Assembly: GCF_007754155.1 (NCBI RefSeq)
Contig: NZ_CP037423.1
Span: 10,598,938-10,662,937 of the forward strand
Source: Stieleria neptunia
GTDB taxonomy: Bacteria > Planctomycetota > Planctomycetia > Pirellulales > Pirellulaceae
Length of the DNA: 64,000 nt
Direction of reading: 5' to 3'
Shown piece by piece: positions 27,533 through 36,341 of this stretch (its first letter is position 1; each line of letters opens with the position of its first letter). The notes beneath the pieces were generated by a model. It was not told the origin of the DNA, made no database searches, and worked only from the letters and a program-made list of their open reading frames with translations. The translations under genes and the position numbers were made by a program.

Positions 27533-29403
27533 AGCGTTTCACGACCGCCCCGACCCGACTGATTTTCGCCACCACCTGTCTGGCACTGTTGTCCTGGCTG
27601 ACGGCCGCTTCGCTGTCGGCACAGACCAGCAACGACGCCAGCAACGATGCGGACGAGGCAACGACGAGCGAACCCGAAGACGACACGCCGGTCGCCCAGC
27701 CGGATCCCCGCGCCGAAGAGCCCTGGGATTACTCTCCCTATCGGGTCCTGATCTGGGTCGTCTCACGCGACCCCCGATTCACCGCCGACACACTTCGCGA
27801 ACCGGTACTGGCGTATTTGGATCGTGATTTCAATGCGCTGTGGCGGACCACGATCGCCGACGCCCCGCCGCCGGTCGCCACCGCGTCGTTTCGTTCCATG
27901 GACGACCTGACGTACGATCAAATCGCCGCGTCGGATCCGGTGATCGCGGTCAAACGCGATCACGAGGACGCGATTCGAATCCAGTCGGTCCGCAGCCTGC
28001 CGCAATACGTCAGTTCGGTCTCGGTCACCCCAGGCATGCAAGCCAACGTCCTGCGTCGCGCCAGTGAACACGGCGATCCGTCGATGGCCGGAACCGCCGC
28101 AAAACTGAAACCGTTCGACGGTGACGCGATCGCGTTGGCGGAAACCTGGAACGCCCCGTCCACCGAAGCCCTGCTCGTCACCCGCGGGCAAGCCGCGACG
28201 TTTGCCAAACCCGGCGCCAAGATCATTCCCCTGCCCGTGACCGGGCTGGTCGCTTCGACCGTCGAACAGTTCGACAAAGTCTTCGTCGTCCGAATCCGGC
28301 AGGACGCCAACGGATCCACCGTCGCGGTGTCGGAGATGGAAACACTGATGCGGTCGTTCGGCGCCGTCGTTGAATCGCCCTTCCTCTCGGCCGTCGACCT
28401 GCCCAACGTCGTCGGCCATACCGTCACCCAGGCGTTTTCACCGATGGTGCGGATCGATGATGCCGGACAAAAGACGGCGACAGGAATGATCCGCGCCGGA
28501 AATCTGATCCTGGACCCCGAGTCACCGGCGAACGTGACGGTGGGCAGCGCCCTGCAGCCGATGATTCGAAAGAACGACCGCAACGGGAAACCGATCGCCG
28601 TCGGTCGCATCGAATGGGCCTACCTGATCGCGACCGAACGCGAAGGTCCCAACGTCAACATGGACTACTACTCCGGAATGGCCGGCGGTCTGCAAGGCCG
28701 AAAGAATCAACGCACCTTCAAAATGGGCATGCTGCTGAAACCGCAACGCGACGAAACACTGCTGCGGCTGCACGTCAAAGGCCGCGAAGATCTGCCCCTG
28801 ATCGGCTACGAACTCTACGAACGCGAACTGAAAAGCAAATCGATGAGCTTCGTCGGGCGGACGGACTGGAACGGCCGTTTGGCGATCGAAAAATCCGATC
28901 ACCCGCTGCGTTTGCTGTACGTCAAAAACGGCGGCGCCGTGCTCGCCCGTTTGCCGATGGTGCCGGGGCTGACGCCCAAAGAAGTCGCCGACCTGACCGG
29001 TGATGACATGCGACTGCAAGCCGAGGCGTACATTCGCGGCGTGCAAAACGCAATCATCGACCTCGTCGCGATTCGTCAACTGCTCGCCGCACGGATCCGC
29101 ATGCGACTGAAGAAAGGGCAGATGACCGAAGCCGAAGAACTGCTCAATGCACTCCGTGATCAACCCACCAACGAACAGTTGGCCGATGACATGGGAAGGA
29201 AGCAGGGGATGTTCTTGAAGGAGATCGGGACACGCAATCCCAACCAGCGTCGCAAAGTCGACATCATGTTCAAAGAGACGCGAGAGATGCTGGGCAAACA
29301 GATCAACCCGACCGTCATCCGCGATCTGGAAACCGACGTGCAGCGCGCCAAAGACAATGGCGGTAAACTGCCCGACGACCCGGAAGAAGAGGGCGAGGCC
29401 TAG
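27529..29403 (+). CDS. Secreted protein of the ExbBD operon, unknown function
   Basis: A 624-residue protein read from TTG 27529, which overlaps the previous stop as TTGA; this choice gives a clean signal peptide (KRFTTAPTRLIFATTCLALL, cleavage near LSAQ). A longer frame upstream would lie inside the preceding gene and lacks such a signal. After an acidic linker come mixed alpha/beta regions with VLIWVVSRDPRFTAD and LLRLHVKGREDLPLIGYELY, and a charged helical C-terminus (LRMRLKKGQMTEAEELLNAL-like) ending in an acidic tail. No domain was recognised. It is the last gene of the operon and likely acts in the envelope with its partners. Confidence 0.85.
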   Translation: MKRFTTAPTRLIFATTCLALLSWLTAASLSAQTSNDASNDADEATTSEPEDDTPVAQPDPRAEEPWDYSPYRVLIWVVSRDPRFTADTLREPVLAYLDRDFNALWRTTIADAPPPVATASFRSMDDLTYDQIAASDPVIAVKRDHEDAIRIQSVRSLPQYVSSVSVTPGMQANVLRRASEHGDPSMAGTAAKLKPFDGDAIALAETWNAPSTEALLVTRGQAATFAKPGAKIIPLPVTGLVASTVEQFDKVFVVRIRQDANGSTVAVSEMETLMRSFGAVVESPFLSAVDLPNVVGHTVTQAFSPMVRIDDAGQKTATGMIRAGNLILDPESPANVTVGSALQPMIRKNDRNGKPIAVGRIEWAYLIATEREGPNVNMDYYSGMAGGLQGRKNQRTFKMGMLLKPQRDETLLRLHVKGREDLPLIGYELYERELKSKSMSFVGRTDWNGRLAIEKSDHPLRLLYVKNGGAVLARLPMVPGLTPKEVADLTGDDMRLQAEAYIRGVQNAIIDLVAIRQLLAARIRMRLKKGQMTEAEELLNALRDQPTNEQLADDMGRKQGMFLKEIGTRNPNQRRKVDIMFKETREMLGKQINPTVIRDLETDVQRAKDNGGKLPDDPEEEGEA

Positions 29404-29417
29404 GGCGTCGACACGTA

Positions 29418-29456
29418 GGTCACGCTGTGCGTGACCGCTGGCATGCACAGCATGCC
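29418..29456. terminator. Two consecutive perfect hairpins between convergent genes
   Basis: GGTCACGC-TGT-GCGTGACC (29418-29436) is followed three bases later by GGCATGC-ACA-GCATGCC (29440-29456). Both are perfect stems with 3-base loops and lie in the 67-bp gap between two convergent genes. There is no T-run, so they are not classical intrinsic terminators; they may act as bidirectional transcript ends or be a REP-like repeat. Confidence 0.55.
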
Positions 29457-29470
29457 CGACAACAGTCGAT

Positions 29471-29962
29471 TCAACCCCGCCAGTCGGGACGCTTCCGCCG
29501 CGCCTTGGGGTGATGCGTGACAATCTTGAATGTCGCATCGCGGCCGGAAAGTTTCTTTCCCATCGGACGCCGGGTCAGCCGCACCAGCTTGGCACGCAGC
29601 CGCTGCTCGGTTTCAAACATCTCATCATCGATCTCAAACTCGACGAACTTGGTGACTAATTCTTCGGGATCGAGTTTCCGGGGCTGATCGGAGTTGTTTT
29701 GCGGCAATTGAAGCGGTGCCCCCGATGAGGCCCCACCGAACTGCCAGACGGTGTGATGAAAGAAAACGTCGTCCCGAAAGTCTTCGGCGTCGATGAAACC
29801 GTAGTCACCGTTGGGGTCGATGAAACGGATCGTGCCGAGCCGCTTGCGGGTGATGCGGAATTTTTTCGGACGTTCGTCTTCGGGCGGTTGGGGCTTATCG
29901 TGGGACACAGCAAGGGGACGCGAACGGGACGGGACAGAACGGGACGGGACAGTGCGGGACAC
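29471..29962 (-). CDS. Cold-shock-domain (CSD) nucleic-acid-binding protein
   Basis: The frame encodes up to 163 residues. The core KRLGTIRFIDPNGDYGFID with DDVFFHH (about residues 40-72) matches the RNP1/RNP2-like strands of cold-shock domains (KGFGFI and VFVHF in CspA), so binding of single-stranded RNA or DNA is likely. The C-terminus is basic. The first about 17 codons (repeated Ser-Arg-Pro-Val) are read from a simple repeat of GGGACGGGACAG type, so the real start may be GTG 29908 (VSHDKPQPPEDE). It stands alone, convergent with the ExbBD operon. Confidence 0.8.
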   Translation of the reverse strand: MSRTVPSRSVPSRSRPLAVSHDKPQPPEDERPKKFRITRKRLGTIRFIDPNGDYGFIDAEDFRDDVFFHHTVWQFGGASSGAPLQLPQNNSDQPRKLDPEELVTKFVEFEIDDEMFETEQRLRAKLVRLTRRPMGKKLSGRDATFKIVTHHPKARRKRPDWRG

Positions 29963-30032
29963 TTATCCAAAGGTAACAAGAAAGTGGATCCGCGATAGAT
30001 GAAATCCGCCAACGCGGATTCGCCCCCGCCGA

Positions 30033-30812
30033 CTAATTGACCTCGGCCGCAAACGGGGTGTCCTGGATCCCCAACCAATCCGCAACCGAACGCGTCGTCG
30101 CCCGGCGAATCACCATCGGCCACAGCTCGTGATCCCCGGCAAACACGTCCTGATCGGTCGCGTCCATCATGTGCCAAAACCCCGCCTCCCGTTCGGCACG
30201 CAACTGGTCGATCGACCAACCCAGGTGTCCGACGATCAAGCGATACGGTCCCGGCTTTTGCCTGACCAGGGTCTCCAGCATGTCCCGCTGGGCGGCCACG
30301 TAAATCCCCTTGCCCGCCTCGGCCTCGGCATGCTCGCTGGACGTGTGGACCGCCACGACGGGGCCCGAAAGCGGACCGCCGAAATGAATCATGCCGAGCG
30401 ATTTGGAGGCCTCGGCGGCCGCCTGGGCTGCCAACGCGTGCTTGTTTCCGCCCGCTTGGGGATCGCTGGCGGCAGCGTCCATGGCGCTCAGACCCGGTTC
30501 CGTCCCCGGCAGATTCGTCGGAAACGACGCCGACCCCGACAGGGAGGTGCCTGCGCCCCCCTTGCCGCCCAACCGATCGGACTGGCCACGCCCCGCCTGC
30601 GATGTCTCCCCCGACGCCGATCCGAGCAACTGCATCAGCCCCGGCGGTGGCGTCATCGGTCGGTTCAGCAGCACGGCAAAGACGTTCTCGCTATCTTGAT
30701 GCACGACAAGCGAAACGGATCGGCTCAACACCGGGTCCTGAACAGACGTCGATGCAACGAGCAACTTTCCAATCATGGTTTCCGATGGTTGGGGAGGATT
30801 CAATTCCTGCAT
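30033..30812 (-). CDS. YqgE/AlgH family protein with a central insertion
   Basis: A 259-residue protein of the YqgE/AlgH (DUF179) family: IGKLLVASTSVQDPVLSRSV, VFAVLLNRPM, HFGGPLSGPV and YRLIVGHLGWSIDQLRAE are the family's conserved blocks. Ordinary members have about 185 residues. Here an extra 70 or so Gly/Ser/Ala-rich residues (about 61-130) separate the first two blocks from the third. The biochemical role of the family is not established; links to alginate gene control and transcription have been reported. It is divergent from pdxH across 110 bp. Confidence 0.9.
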   Translation of the reverse strand: MQELNPPQPSETMIGKLLVASTSVQDPVLSRSVSLVVHQDSENVFAVLLNRPMTPPPGLMQLLGSASGETSQAGRGQSDRLGGKGGAGTSLSGSASFPTNLPGTEPGLSAMDAAASDPQAGGNKHALAAQAAAEASKSLGMIHFGGPLSGPVVAVHTSSEHAEAEAGKGIYVAAQRDMLETLVRQKPGPYRLIVGHLGWSIDQLRAEREAGFWHMMDATDQDVFAGDHELWPMVIRRATTRSVADWLGIQDTPFAAEVN

Positions 30813-30922
30813 GACTTCACCTTAAAACAAGACAAACAAACTGCCATTTTGGCAGCTCGCCATTTGGCCGACTTCTAGAATGCACCGGGCGTGCCAACCG
30901 AACACCGAGGGAAAATCCCACC

Positions 30923-31567
30923 ATGAGCCTTTACGAAATGCGTCAAAGCTACAAGCTTGGCAGCCTACTGGAGAAAGACATCGCCGGCGATCCGATGGTT
31001 CAGTTCCGCACCTGGCTCAACGAAGCGATGCAAGGGAATTTGCCGGACTGGGTGGAGGCCAATGCGATGACGCTGTCGACCAGTGATGGCCACGGCCGTG
31101 TGACCAGCCGGGTCGTGCTGCTCAAAGGGCTCGACGACGGCAAGTTTTGGTTCTACACCAATTACCGATCGCAGAAGGCACAACAGATCGAATCGAACCC
31201 CAACGTTTCGCTCTGCTTTTTGTGGCAACACGTTCAACGGCAGGTTCGGATCGAAGGCACCGCGACCAAGGCCCCACGGGATCAATCGGTCGGCTACTTT
31301 CGAAAGCGGCCCCACGACAGCCAACTGGGCGCCGTCGTCAGCCAGCAATCGTCCGTGATTGATTCGCGCGATGTGTTAGAAAAGCGTTTAGATGAGCTGA
31401 AGAAACAATACGCCGATAAAGAAATCCCTTGCCCGGACGACTGGGGCGGATACGGTGTCAGCCCCAACCGCATCGAATTCTGGCAAGGCCGCGAGAGCCG
31501 GCTGCACGATCGACTCTGTTATCGCAAACAAGCGTCCGCGTGGATCGTCGAAAGGCTTTCCCCCTGA
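30923..31567 (+). CDS. pdxH: Pyridoxamine 5'-phosphate oxidase
   Basis: A 214-residue FMN enzyme that oxidises pyridoxine or pyridoxamine 5'-phosphate to pyridoxal 5'-phosphate. The length is typical. Recognisable blocks are the N-terminal MRQSYKLGSLLE, AMTLSTSDGHGRVTSRVVLL (FMN and phosphate contacts), FYTNYRSQKAQQIESNP, and the signature IEFWQGRESRLHDRLCYRK near the C-terminus. The PLP it makes is used by, among others, GcvP, which is encoded nearby on the other strand. Two bases separate its stop from the next gene, so the two are probably cotranscribed. Confidence 0.96.
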   Translation: MSLYEMRQSYKLGSLLEKDIAGDPMVQFRTWLNEAMQGNLPDWVEANAMTLSTSDGHGRVTSRVVLLKGLDDGKFWFYTNYRSQKAQQIESNPNVSLCFLWQHVQRQVRIEGTATKAPRDQSVGYFRKRPHDSQLGAVVSQQSSVIDSRDVLEKRLDELKKQYADKEIPCPDDWGGYGVSPNRIEFWQGRESRLHDRLCYRKQASAWIVERLSP

Positions 31568-31569
31568 TC

Positions 31570-32349
31570 ATGACTCGCAAACAAATCGCAATCGGAATCT
31601 CACTCGCCGTTCACGCCATCCTGCTGGTCGTGTTGCTGGTTTGGTATGTGCCCCGACCGCAAGCCGCATCCGGTCCCCGTGCCGCCAGCGCCGGCGATGC
31701 CGGCGACGGGACCTCCGAGACAGCATCCGATGCGTCCCCGCCCGGCGAATCGACACCCAGCCAGCCTGCCGACCAACCATCGCCCGCGGTCCCCGCAGAA
31801 CTCGACAACGTCGCCCAAGCGCCGGCGGAGGTTTCCCCCCAAGAGATCGAACGCTCGATCGATTCACAAATTCAAGCGACCGAATCACTTTCCGACGAGC
31901 GAAAGCTGACGGAACTGGAAAAGAACCTCAAACGGCTCGAGTCGGTCGCCAGTGAGCAATCGGTCCAACAGGTCTCCGCCACGATCGCCCAGTCACTCGG
32001 GCTGGACGTCGATCAATACGCCGACAAAACACCGCCCGCCGAAGGAACATTCGACACCAAGACCGCACAGCTTTCCGACGTGATTCGAACCCAAGACGAA
32101 TCGGGAGACTGGCGTTATGAAACCGTGATGGTGGACGCCCAAGGCCGAGAAATGCGCGTGCCCACCGATGCGGCCGGCGGCGAACCATTGTACGACACCT
32201 TCGAATTGATGAACCGTTATCCGATGGCCCGCGGCGTCTATCAATCGGTCGTCATGCCGATGCTGCAAAAGATGCTCGAGGAAGAATCGTCGCCCAGCCC
32301 CGACGAGTCGGCCGTGACCATGCCGGCTGACGGCGCATCCGACGGCTGA
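31570..32349 (+). CDS. N-terminally anchored envelope protein, unknown function
   Basis: A 259-residue protein starting at ATG 31570, just after the pdxH stop. Upstream in-frame codons overlap pdxH and are unlikely to be used. One hydrophobic helix (about residues 4-25, IAIGISLAVHAILLVVLLVW) is followed by a Pro/Ala/Ser linker (about 30-80), a heptad-rich region likely to form a coiled coil (about 88-130, ERKLTELEKNLKRLESVASE), and a C-terminal part without a known domain. The layout recalls TonB/TolA-type spacer proteins, but no C-terminal domain of those families is seen. Confidence 0.75.
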   Translation: MTRKQIAIGISLAVHAILLVVLLVWYVPRPQAASGPRAASAGDAGDGTSETASDASPPGESTPSQPADQPSPAVPAELDNVAQAPAEVSPQEIERSIDSQIQATESLSDERKLTELEKNLKRLESVASEQSVQQVSATIAQSLGLDVDQYADKTPPAEGTFDTKTAQLSDVIRTQDESGDWRYETVMVDAQGREMRVPTDAAGGEPLYDTFELMNRYPMARGVYQSVVMPMLQKMLEEESSPSPDESAVTMPADGASDG

Positions 32350-32381
32350 CCGTCGATGGAATGGGATTGGTTGAGTCAATG

Positions 32382-32449
32382 GTGAGCCGCTGGCCGTCAG
32401 GCCTCGGGCGGGCGCCGCAGTGCCCGGCCGCTGACGCGTCGCGGCTCAC
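32382..32449. repeat. REP-like imperfect palindrome (GTGAGCCGCTGGCCGT family)
   Basis: The left arm begins gtgagccgctggccgtcagg and the right arm ends ctgacgcgtcgcggctcac, giving an imperfect stem with a GC-rich centre. It lies between the convergent anchored-protein gene and gcvP. A second copy of the left arm only occurs at 57329-57356, which shows it is a dispersed family. Confidence 0.75.
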
Positions 32450-32466
32450 AAAATCGACAAGCCTAT

Positions 32467-35442
32467 TCACTCATAATCGCTCATCGGCACGCAGGCGCAG
32501 ACCAGGTTGCGATCGCCGTAGGTATTGTCGATCCGACCGACGGTCGGCCAGAACTTGGCATCGCGCAACCAGGCCGTCGGCCACGCCGCTTGCTCGCGGG
32601 AGTAGGGGTGCGACCAGTCGTCACCGCCGATTTCTTGCATCGTGTGGGGCGAGTTGCGGAGCGGGTTGTCTTCGCGATCCATCTCGCCGTCTTCGATCGC
32701 CTGGATCTCTTTGCGAATCGCGATCAAGGCGTCACAGAAACGGTCCAGTTCGTCCTTGGATTCGCTCTCGGTCGGCTCGATCATCAACGTTCCCGCCACG
32801 GGCCAGGACATCGTCGGTGCGTGGAATCCGTAGTCCATCAATCGCTTGGCGATGTCATCGGTCTTGATGCCGGCGGATTTTTCAAAGCTGCGGCAATCGA
32901 TGATGAATTCATGCGCGACGTAACCGTTTGCGTCGGTGTAGAGAACATCGAAGTGCTCGCCGAGTCGTTTCGCCATGTAGTTGGCATTCAGAATCGCGAC
33001 TTGCGTGGCTTTCTTCAAACCCGCCGCGCCCATCAAGGCGATGTAGACATAACTGATCGTCAGAATGCTGGGGCTGCCGTAGGGGGCTCCGGCGACCGGA
33101 CCGATCGCAAACTCGCCGGCGGAGTCGGGGCGTTCGACCGGGTGTCCGGGCAAGAACGGCACCAACTGTTTGGCGACGCCGATCGGGCCCATGCCCGGGC
33201 CGCCGCCGCCGTGCGGGATGCAGAACGTTTTGTGCAGATTCAAGTGGCAGACGTCGGCGCCGCAAATTCCCGGACTGGTCAAACCGACCTGTGCGTTCAT
33301 GTTCGCACCGTCCATGTAGACCTGGCCGCCGTGCTGGTGAATCACGTCACACACTTCGCGGATCGTCGGTTCAAAGACACCGTGCGTGGACGGATAGGTG
33401 ATCATCAACGCGGACAGCTGATCGGCGTGTTTCTCCGCTTTGGCACGCAAGTCGTCCATGTCGATGTCCCCTCGATCGTCACACTTGATCGCCACGACCT
33501 TCATCCCGGCCATCACGGCCGAAGCCGGGTTGGTTCCGTGGGCCGACGTCGGAATCAAGCAAACGTTGCGCACATTTTCGCGGCCCTCGGATTTTGCCAT
33601 CTGTTCATGGTAGGCTCGAATCACCAGCAAGCCGGCGTATTCACCCTGCGATCCGGCGTTGGGCTGCAAGCTGACCGCGGCGAACCCGGTGACTTCGCAC
33701 AGCCAGCGTTCCAATTCGCGGAACATGTGCGTGTAGCCGCGCCACTGGACGTCGGGGGCGAAGGGATGGATGTTTGCAAATTCCGGCCACGTCACCGGAA
33801 TCATCTCGCTAGTCCCATTGAGCTTCATCGTGCACGACCCCAGCGGAATCATGCTGTTGGCCAGCGACAGGTCACGGCCCATCAGTTTGAAGATGTAACG
33901 CAGCAATTCGGTTTCGCTGCGATAGCTGTGAAACACTTCGTGCGTCATGAAGGGCGACGTGCGGCTGAACGCCCCCAGGTCCAGCGTTCCATCCTCGGCG
34001 GCTTCGTTGACCAATTCATCGACGTCGAAACCGGTGTAATGGCCGAAGTTGAAGGCGGCCAACAGGTCGGCGACCAAGCCGCGATCGGCGGTTTCATCGA
34101 GCGTCACGCCCAGGGTTCCGTCGTCGTATTCACGCAGATTGATCAGACGTTCGCGGGCCGCATCGGCGACCTGACGCGCCGCGTGGGTGCGGCCCTTGCC
34201 CAGTCGGATCCGGATGGTGTCAAAGATCGGTCCCTCACCGAGCGTCTCGTGTCCCAGCCGCGCCAAGCCCTTGGCCAAAGCGGCGGTGTAGGCTTGGGTG
34301 CGGCGGCCGATCGCGGCGAGTCCTTCGGGGCCGTGGTAGACGCCGTAGAACGAACTGATGATCGCCAGCAAGGCTTGCGCGGTGCAGATGTTGCTGGTCG
34401 CCTTGTCGCGACGAATGTGCTGTTCGCGGGTTTGGATGGCCATCCGCAGCGCCCGATCGCCGTGCACGTCCTTGGAAATTCCGATGATCCGTCCGGGCAG
34501 CTTGCGGGCGTGTTTTTCGTGCGTCGAAATGTAGGCCGCGTGCGGACCGCCCAAGCCCATCGGCACCCCGAAACGCTGGGCGCTGCCGACGCAGATGTCG
34601 GCGCCCCACTCACCCGGCGGCGTCAGCAGTGTCAAACCCAGGATGTCGGCCGCCGCGACGGTCATGCAGCCCGACTGCTTGGCGTTGGCGGCCACGTCAC
34701 GATAATCCTCGATGCGCCCCTCCGTCGTCGGATACTGGACCAACAAGCCACACAGCCCGCCATCGCCGTAGTCGAAATCGATCGCGTCGATCGGGCCGAT
34801 TTTCAGGTCGATCCCCAGACCCTCGGCACGCGTTTTCAGCAGCGCCAGCGTTTGGGGATGGCAATCCTCACTGGCCCAGAATCCGCTTTTCTTGTGCGAC
34901 GCGATGGAGTAGCACATCGTCATCGCTTCGGCCGCCGCGGTCGCCTCGTCCAACAGGCTCGCGCCCGCAAGCGGCAAACCGGTCAGGTCGGCGATCATCG
35001 TTTGGAAATTCAACAACGCCTCCAACCGCCCCTGTGCGATCTCCGCCTGGTAAGGGGTGTACTGGGTGTACCAGCCCGGGTTCTCCAGCACGTTGCGCAA
35101 GATCACCGGCGGGGTCACGGTGTCGGTGTAGCCCATACCGATACAGGATCGATGAACTTTATTTTTTCCGGCGATCGTTTTCAGTGCCGAAAGAAATTCC
35201 CGTTCACCACGCGGTTCGGGGATATCCAGTTCGCCTTCGAGCCGAATGTCGGCCGGAACCGTCGCATCGGAGAGCCCCTCGAGCGACTCAAATCCGACCG
35301 TTGCGAGCATGGTTTCCAGGTCCGCTTGGGACGGACCGATGTGCCGTTTGGAAAATCCATCCGCAAAGTTCAGGATACGGGTGGCGGCAGAGCCATTGGT
35401 TTGCATTTCGCTCAATGAGGGCTTGGTGGACGCGATGCTCAT
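32467..35442 (-). CDS. gcvP: Glycine dehydrogenase (aminomethyl-transferring), P-protein of the glycine cleavage system
   Basis: A 991-residue fused P-protein of full length, with both halves in one chain. It decarboxylates glycine with PLP and passes the aminomethyl group to the lipoyl arm of Gcv[21 protein letters not shown] contains the PLP-binding Lys (about K738). Other conserved blocks are [14 protein letters not shown] near the start, [30 protein letters not shown] sequence and [11 protein letters not shown]. No gcvT or gcvH lies beside it. No glycine riboswitch was found in the leader. The DNA antisense to it holds a long open frame, judged to be a composition artefact. Confidence 0.97.
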   Translation of the reverse strand: MSIASTKPSLSEMQTNGSAATRILNFADGFSKRHIGPSQADLETMLATVGFESLEGLSDATVPADIRLEGELDIPEPRGEREFLSALKTIAGKNKVHRSCIGMGYTDTVTPPVILRNVLENPGWYTQYTPYQAEIAQGRLEALLNFQTMIADLTGLPLAGASLLDEATAAAEAMTMCYSIASHKKSGFWASEDCHPQTLALLKTRAEGLGIDLKIGPIDAIDFDYGDGGLCGLLVQYPTTEGRIEDYRDVAANAKQSGCMTVAAADILGLTLLTPPGEWGADICVGSAQRFGVPMGLGGPHAAYISTHEKHARKLPGRIIGISKDVHGDRALRMAIQTREQHIRRDKATSNICTAQALLAIISSFYGVYHGPEGLAAIGRRTQAYTAALAKGLARLGHETLGEGPIFDTIRIRLGKGRTHAARQVADAARERLINLREYDDGTLGVTLDETADRGLVADLLAAFNFGHYTGFDVDELVNEAAEDGTLDLGAFSRTSPFMTHEVFHSYRSETELLRYIFKLMGRDLSLANSMIPLGSCTMKLNGTSEMIPVTWPEFANIHPFAPDVQWRGYTHMFRELERWLCEVTGFAAVSLQPNAGSQGEYAGLLVIRAYHEQMAKSEGRENVRNVCLIPTSAHGTNPASAVMAGMKVVAIKCDDRGDIDMDDLRAKAEKHADQLSALMITYPSTHGVFEPTIREVCDVIHQHGGQVYMDGANMNAQVGLTSPGICGADVCHLNLHKTFCIPHGGGGPGMGPIGVAKQLVPFLPGHPVERPDSAGEFAIGPVAGAPYGSPSILTISYVYIALMGAAGLKKATQVAILNANYMAKRLGEHFDVLYTDANGYVAHEFIIDCRSFEKSAGIKTDDIAKRLMDYGFHAPTMSWPVAGTLMIEPTESESKDELDRFCDALIAIRKEIQAIEDGEMDREDNPLRNSPHTMQEIGGDDWSHPYSREQAAWPTAWLRDAKFWPTVGRIDNTYGDRNLVCACVPMSDYE

Positions 35443-35652
35443 CGGAGAGGGGTTCTTCGTTGTGCGGGAAGAATTTGAAGAGCCCTATCGTAGAACAGCG
35501 AGAAGATTGTGTCATTGGGCTAAATTGCGTTTGTGCCCACGGGCTCCCCTCGCACGGCGCGGTCGTTCGGTTCTGAACGCCTTAAAAATCGCCACTCTCC
35601 CTCTGGCCATCGGTAGCTACACAAGTCGCTGATCACTTGCTTTCCTCTGGCT

Positions 35653-35708
35653 CCCCTCTCCCCCGAAAACTGACGAGCCTAAGCGAGTCAGTTTTCGGGG
35701 GAGAGGGG
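35653..35708. repeat. Left inner palindrome of the element (22-bp perfect stem)
   Basis: Arms 35653-35674 and 35687-35708 pair perfectly over 22 bp around a 12-base loop. The outer part (CCCCTCTCCCCC) is shared with the right palindrome, while the inner ten bases (GAAAACTGAC / GTCAGTTTTC) are not. A GC-rich tail (ctgggggtgaggggg) follows on the gene side. Confidence 0.95.
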
Positions 35709-35741
35709 CTGGGGGTGAGGGGGCCTCATGAGCCGCGAGTC

Positions 35742-35957
35742 TCAATAATCGCTGTCACGATTCGATTTCAAGCCAGTGCAGCAACAGTCAACGAGATAAG
35801 GTTCAATCACGTACACGCGTCGGAACTTCTCATCACAACAACGACGATCTCGAACAAACTGCCAAACATCATTCGCGAACTCATTTGCTATTGCGCGTTG
35901 ATTGCGCGCTAACTCAATTGCTTCAGGATTTCGATTCCTGGTCCGCCGTTTTGTCAC
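35742..35957 (-). pseudogene. Remnant of a DUF559-family (Vsr-like) endonuclease
   Basis: A 71-codon frame from GTG 35957. NRNPEAIELARNQRAIANEF, VWQFVRDRRCCDEKFRR and YVIEPYLVD match the N-terminal pattern of DUF559/MTES_1575 proteins (arginine-rich start, W..(L/V)R.R......KFRR....I.PY.VDF). Family members are about 110-130 residues and continue with a LVIE(I/V)DG block holding catalytic acidic residues. Here the frame ends just where that block should start; a one-base slip would restore IVTAIIE-like sequence, so a frameshift plus 3' loss is likely. The call is by motif recognition, not alignment. Confidence 0.65.
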
Positions 35958-35979
35958 TGCGGTTCCCCCTCACCCCCAG

Positions 35980-36092
35980 CCCCTCTCCCCCAATCAAGCC
36001 GTCTTAGAGATTGAGAGTTTGATGCATCGCATCGATAACTGGCATGTCGACCGTGTTGAATTGGCAAGCACGGCTTGATTGGGGGAGAGGGG
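35980..36092. repeat. Right inner palindrome of the element (23-bp perfect stem)
   Basis: Arms 35980-36002 and 36070-36092 pair perfectly over 23 bp around a 67-base loop. The outer CCCCTCTCCCCC matches the left palindrome; the inner eleven bases (AATCAAGCCGT / ACGGCTTGATT) differ from it but are self-complementary. The tail ccccctcacccccag precedes it, facing the endonuclease remnant as on the other side. Confidence 0.95.
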
Positions 36093-36341
36093 AGCCAGGA
36101 GAGAATGAGGGCTGACTTGTGTAGATACCGATGCCCTGTGGAAGAGTGACGAAAACCCTTTTCTGGGAGGGTGACTTCGACAACGACCCGACCGCCAACT
36201 CGTCGTCTGCCACAACTTATTTTTCGGGTAGGCTGTCACATCAACGCGTCTTATCCGCTTGTTAGACTGGAGCCTCGGTCGCGTCCATTCACCGAGAGCC
36301 GTCCACCGAACCCTGTCCGTCTGAAATCGAGGAACAGCTCA

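Larger units (their letters stand above)
35589..36152. mobile_element. 564-bp inverted-repeat element with inner palindromes and a DUF559-type endonuclease remnant
   Basis: The ends 35589-35627 and 36114-36152 are 39-bp inverted repeats agreeing at about 33 of 39 positions (core CATCGGTA.CTACACAAGTC). Inside, both arms continue with CTGGCTCCCCTCTCCCCC, then a perfect palindrome (35653-35708 on the left, 35980-36092 on the right), then a shared inward tail (CTGGGGGTGAGGGGG). Between the tails lies a minus-strand frame resembling the N-terminal part of DUF559 (Vsr-like) endonucleases. No transposase is encoded. No clear target-site duplication could be established by eye. It may be a non-autonomous or decayed unit of an endonuclease-associated palindrome family. 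Confidence 0.7.

Noticed and set aside
32590..35418. Plus-strand open frame of 942 codons antisense to gcvP
   Set aside because: No family pattern and biased composition; gcvP on the other strand is certain over its full length.
35443..35588. Possible glycine riboswitch before gcvP
   Set aside because: The conserved riboswitch core and tandem aptamer layout were not found in the leader.
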